Origin: Chloroflexia bacterium
Lineage (GTDB): Bacteria > Chloroflexota > Chloroflexia > QHBQ01 > JADMIH01
Direction: 5' to 3'
Assembly: GCA_025927935.1 (NCBI GenBank)
Contig: JAICKM010000461.1
Location: 1 to 5,862 of the forward strand
Length of the DNA stretch: 5,862 nt
In this document: positions 5,708 to 5,862 of the stretch, piece by piece
Layout of the letters: every line of letters starts with the position of its first letter
Position numbering within the stretch: position 1 is the first letter of the stretch
Position numbers and translations under genes: made by a program
The notes under the pieces: generated by a model
Databases searched by the model: none
Told to the model about the DNA's origin: nothing
The model's input: the letters and a program-made list of their open reading frames with translations, nothing else

Positions 5708-5736
5708 ATTGTATGCCGGCCTGCGCACCCGGTCAA
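5708..5736 (-). promoter_or_regulatory. Near-consensus sigma-70-type promoter for the small RNA
   Basis: The minus strand carries TTGACC (5736-5731) and TACAAT (5713-5708), separated by exactly 17 bases. Each hexamer matches the consensus at five of six positions. It is the best promoter-like sequence I found in the window. The expected start is A5701 or G5700. No start codon with a ribosome binding site follows. Confidence 0.75.
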
Positions 5737-5806
5737 TAGCCGCCCGGTAGCGGTCCGGTGAAGAAGTCACCACGCGGGCGCGGTCTGGGCTGCATGTCAC
5801 ATTGTT

Positions 5807-5850
5807 GGGCCGCGCCGCCCGGCGGGTTGGGGCGCCGGGCGGCGCGGCCC
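5807..5850. repeat. Perfect 18-bp GC inverted repeat with 8-base loop
   Basis: The arms at 5807-5824 and 5833-5850 are exact reverse complements, 18 of 18, almost entirely G and C, with an eight-base loop (5825-5832). Neither side has a T-tract. It may be a terminator-like barrier, a dispersed intergenic palindrome, or part of a structure belonging to a gene beyond the right edge. It lies about 70 bases upstream of the small-RNA promoter and may insulate it. Confidence 0.6.
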
Positions 5851-5862
5851 GGTGCGGGTGCC

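Noticed and set aside
5261..5800. Minus-strand open frame of 179 residues across the right-hand intergenic region
   Set aside because: It spans the promoter and terminator of the small RNA, has no recognisable domain or ribosome binding site, and its composition is not protein-like.
1..5862. CRISPR arrays, tRNA or rRNA genes, insertion sequences, integrases
   Set aside because: I looked for direct-repeat arrays, the tRNA T-arm GTTCGA context, rRNA-like blocks and transposase motifs and found none. The GTTCGA near 5695-5700 on the minus strand is at the 5' end of the small RNA and has no tRNA cloverleaf around it.

Overview
The window is GC-rich, bacterial and compact. Its gene content is a group II PLP-dependent decarboxylase, a small class I methyltransferase, an AlkZ-like winged-helix DNA glycosylase, an MpaB/Lcp-type oxygenase and a flavodoxin-like protein. 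This mix, with strong G/C bias at third codon positions, would fit a high-GC free-living bacterium such as a Chloroflexota or actinobacterial lineage. I lean towards Chloroflexota from protein style alone; nothing here proves it.

Layout. Bases 1-84 hold the probable 3' end of an unrecognised plus-strand gene. It converges on a three-gene minus-strand unit read from 3369 down to 97: decarboxylase (3369-1891), methyltransferase (1847-1227) and AlkZ-like glycosylase (1230-97). The first two genes are 43 bases apart with a hairpin between them. The last two overlap by four bases in a TTGA stop/start junction, which points to translational coupling. Bases 3370-3822 are a gene-free divergent control region with two hairpins and no convincing promoter. 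The MpaB-family oxygenase follows on the plus strand (3823-4722). It converges on the minus-strand flavodoxin-like gene (5264-4797), and a perfect 11-bp GC hairpin lies between their stops.

The right-hand 600 bases contain no convincing protein gene but are not empty. On the minus strand there is a near-consensus sigma-70-type promoter (TTGACC, 17-bp spacer, TACAAT). About 205 bases downstream is a strong intrinsic terminator with a GNRA tetraloop and a TTTTATT tail, with other stable hairpins between. I read this as a gene for a structured small RNA of unknown family, and it is the most interesting object in the window. The flavodoxin-like gene downstream appears to have its own extended -10 promoter. 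The right edge ends in a perfect 18-bp GC palindrome with an 8-base loop.

How the genes fit together. The decarboxylase and methyltransferase could act in sequence, making an amine and then methylating it. The coupled glycosylase could be a DNA-repair or self-protection function, because AlkZ was characterised as a self-resistance enzyme in a genotoxin cluster. That link is inference from gene order only. The oxygenase and flavodoxin are separate transcription units with no demonstrable connection to the operon.
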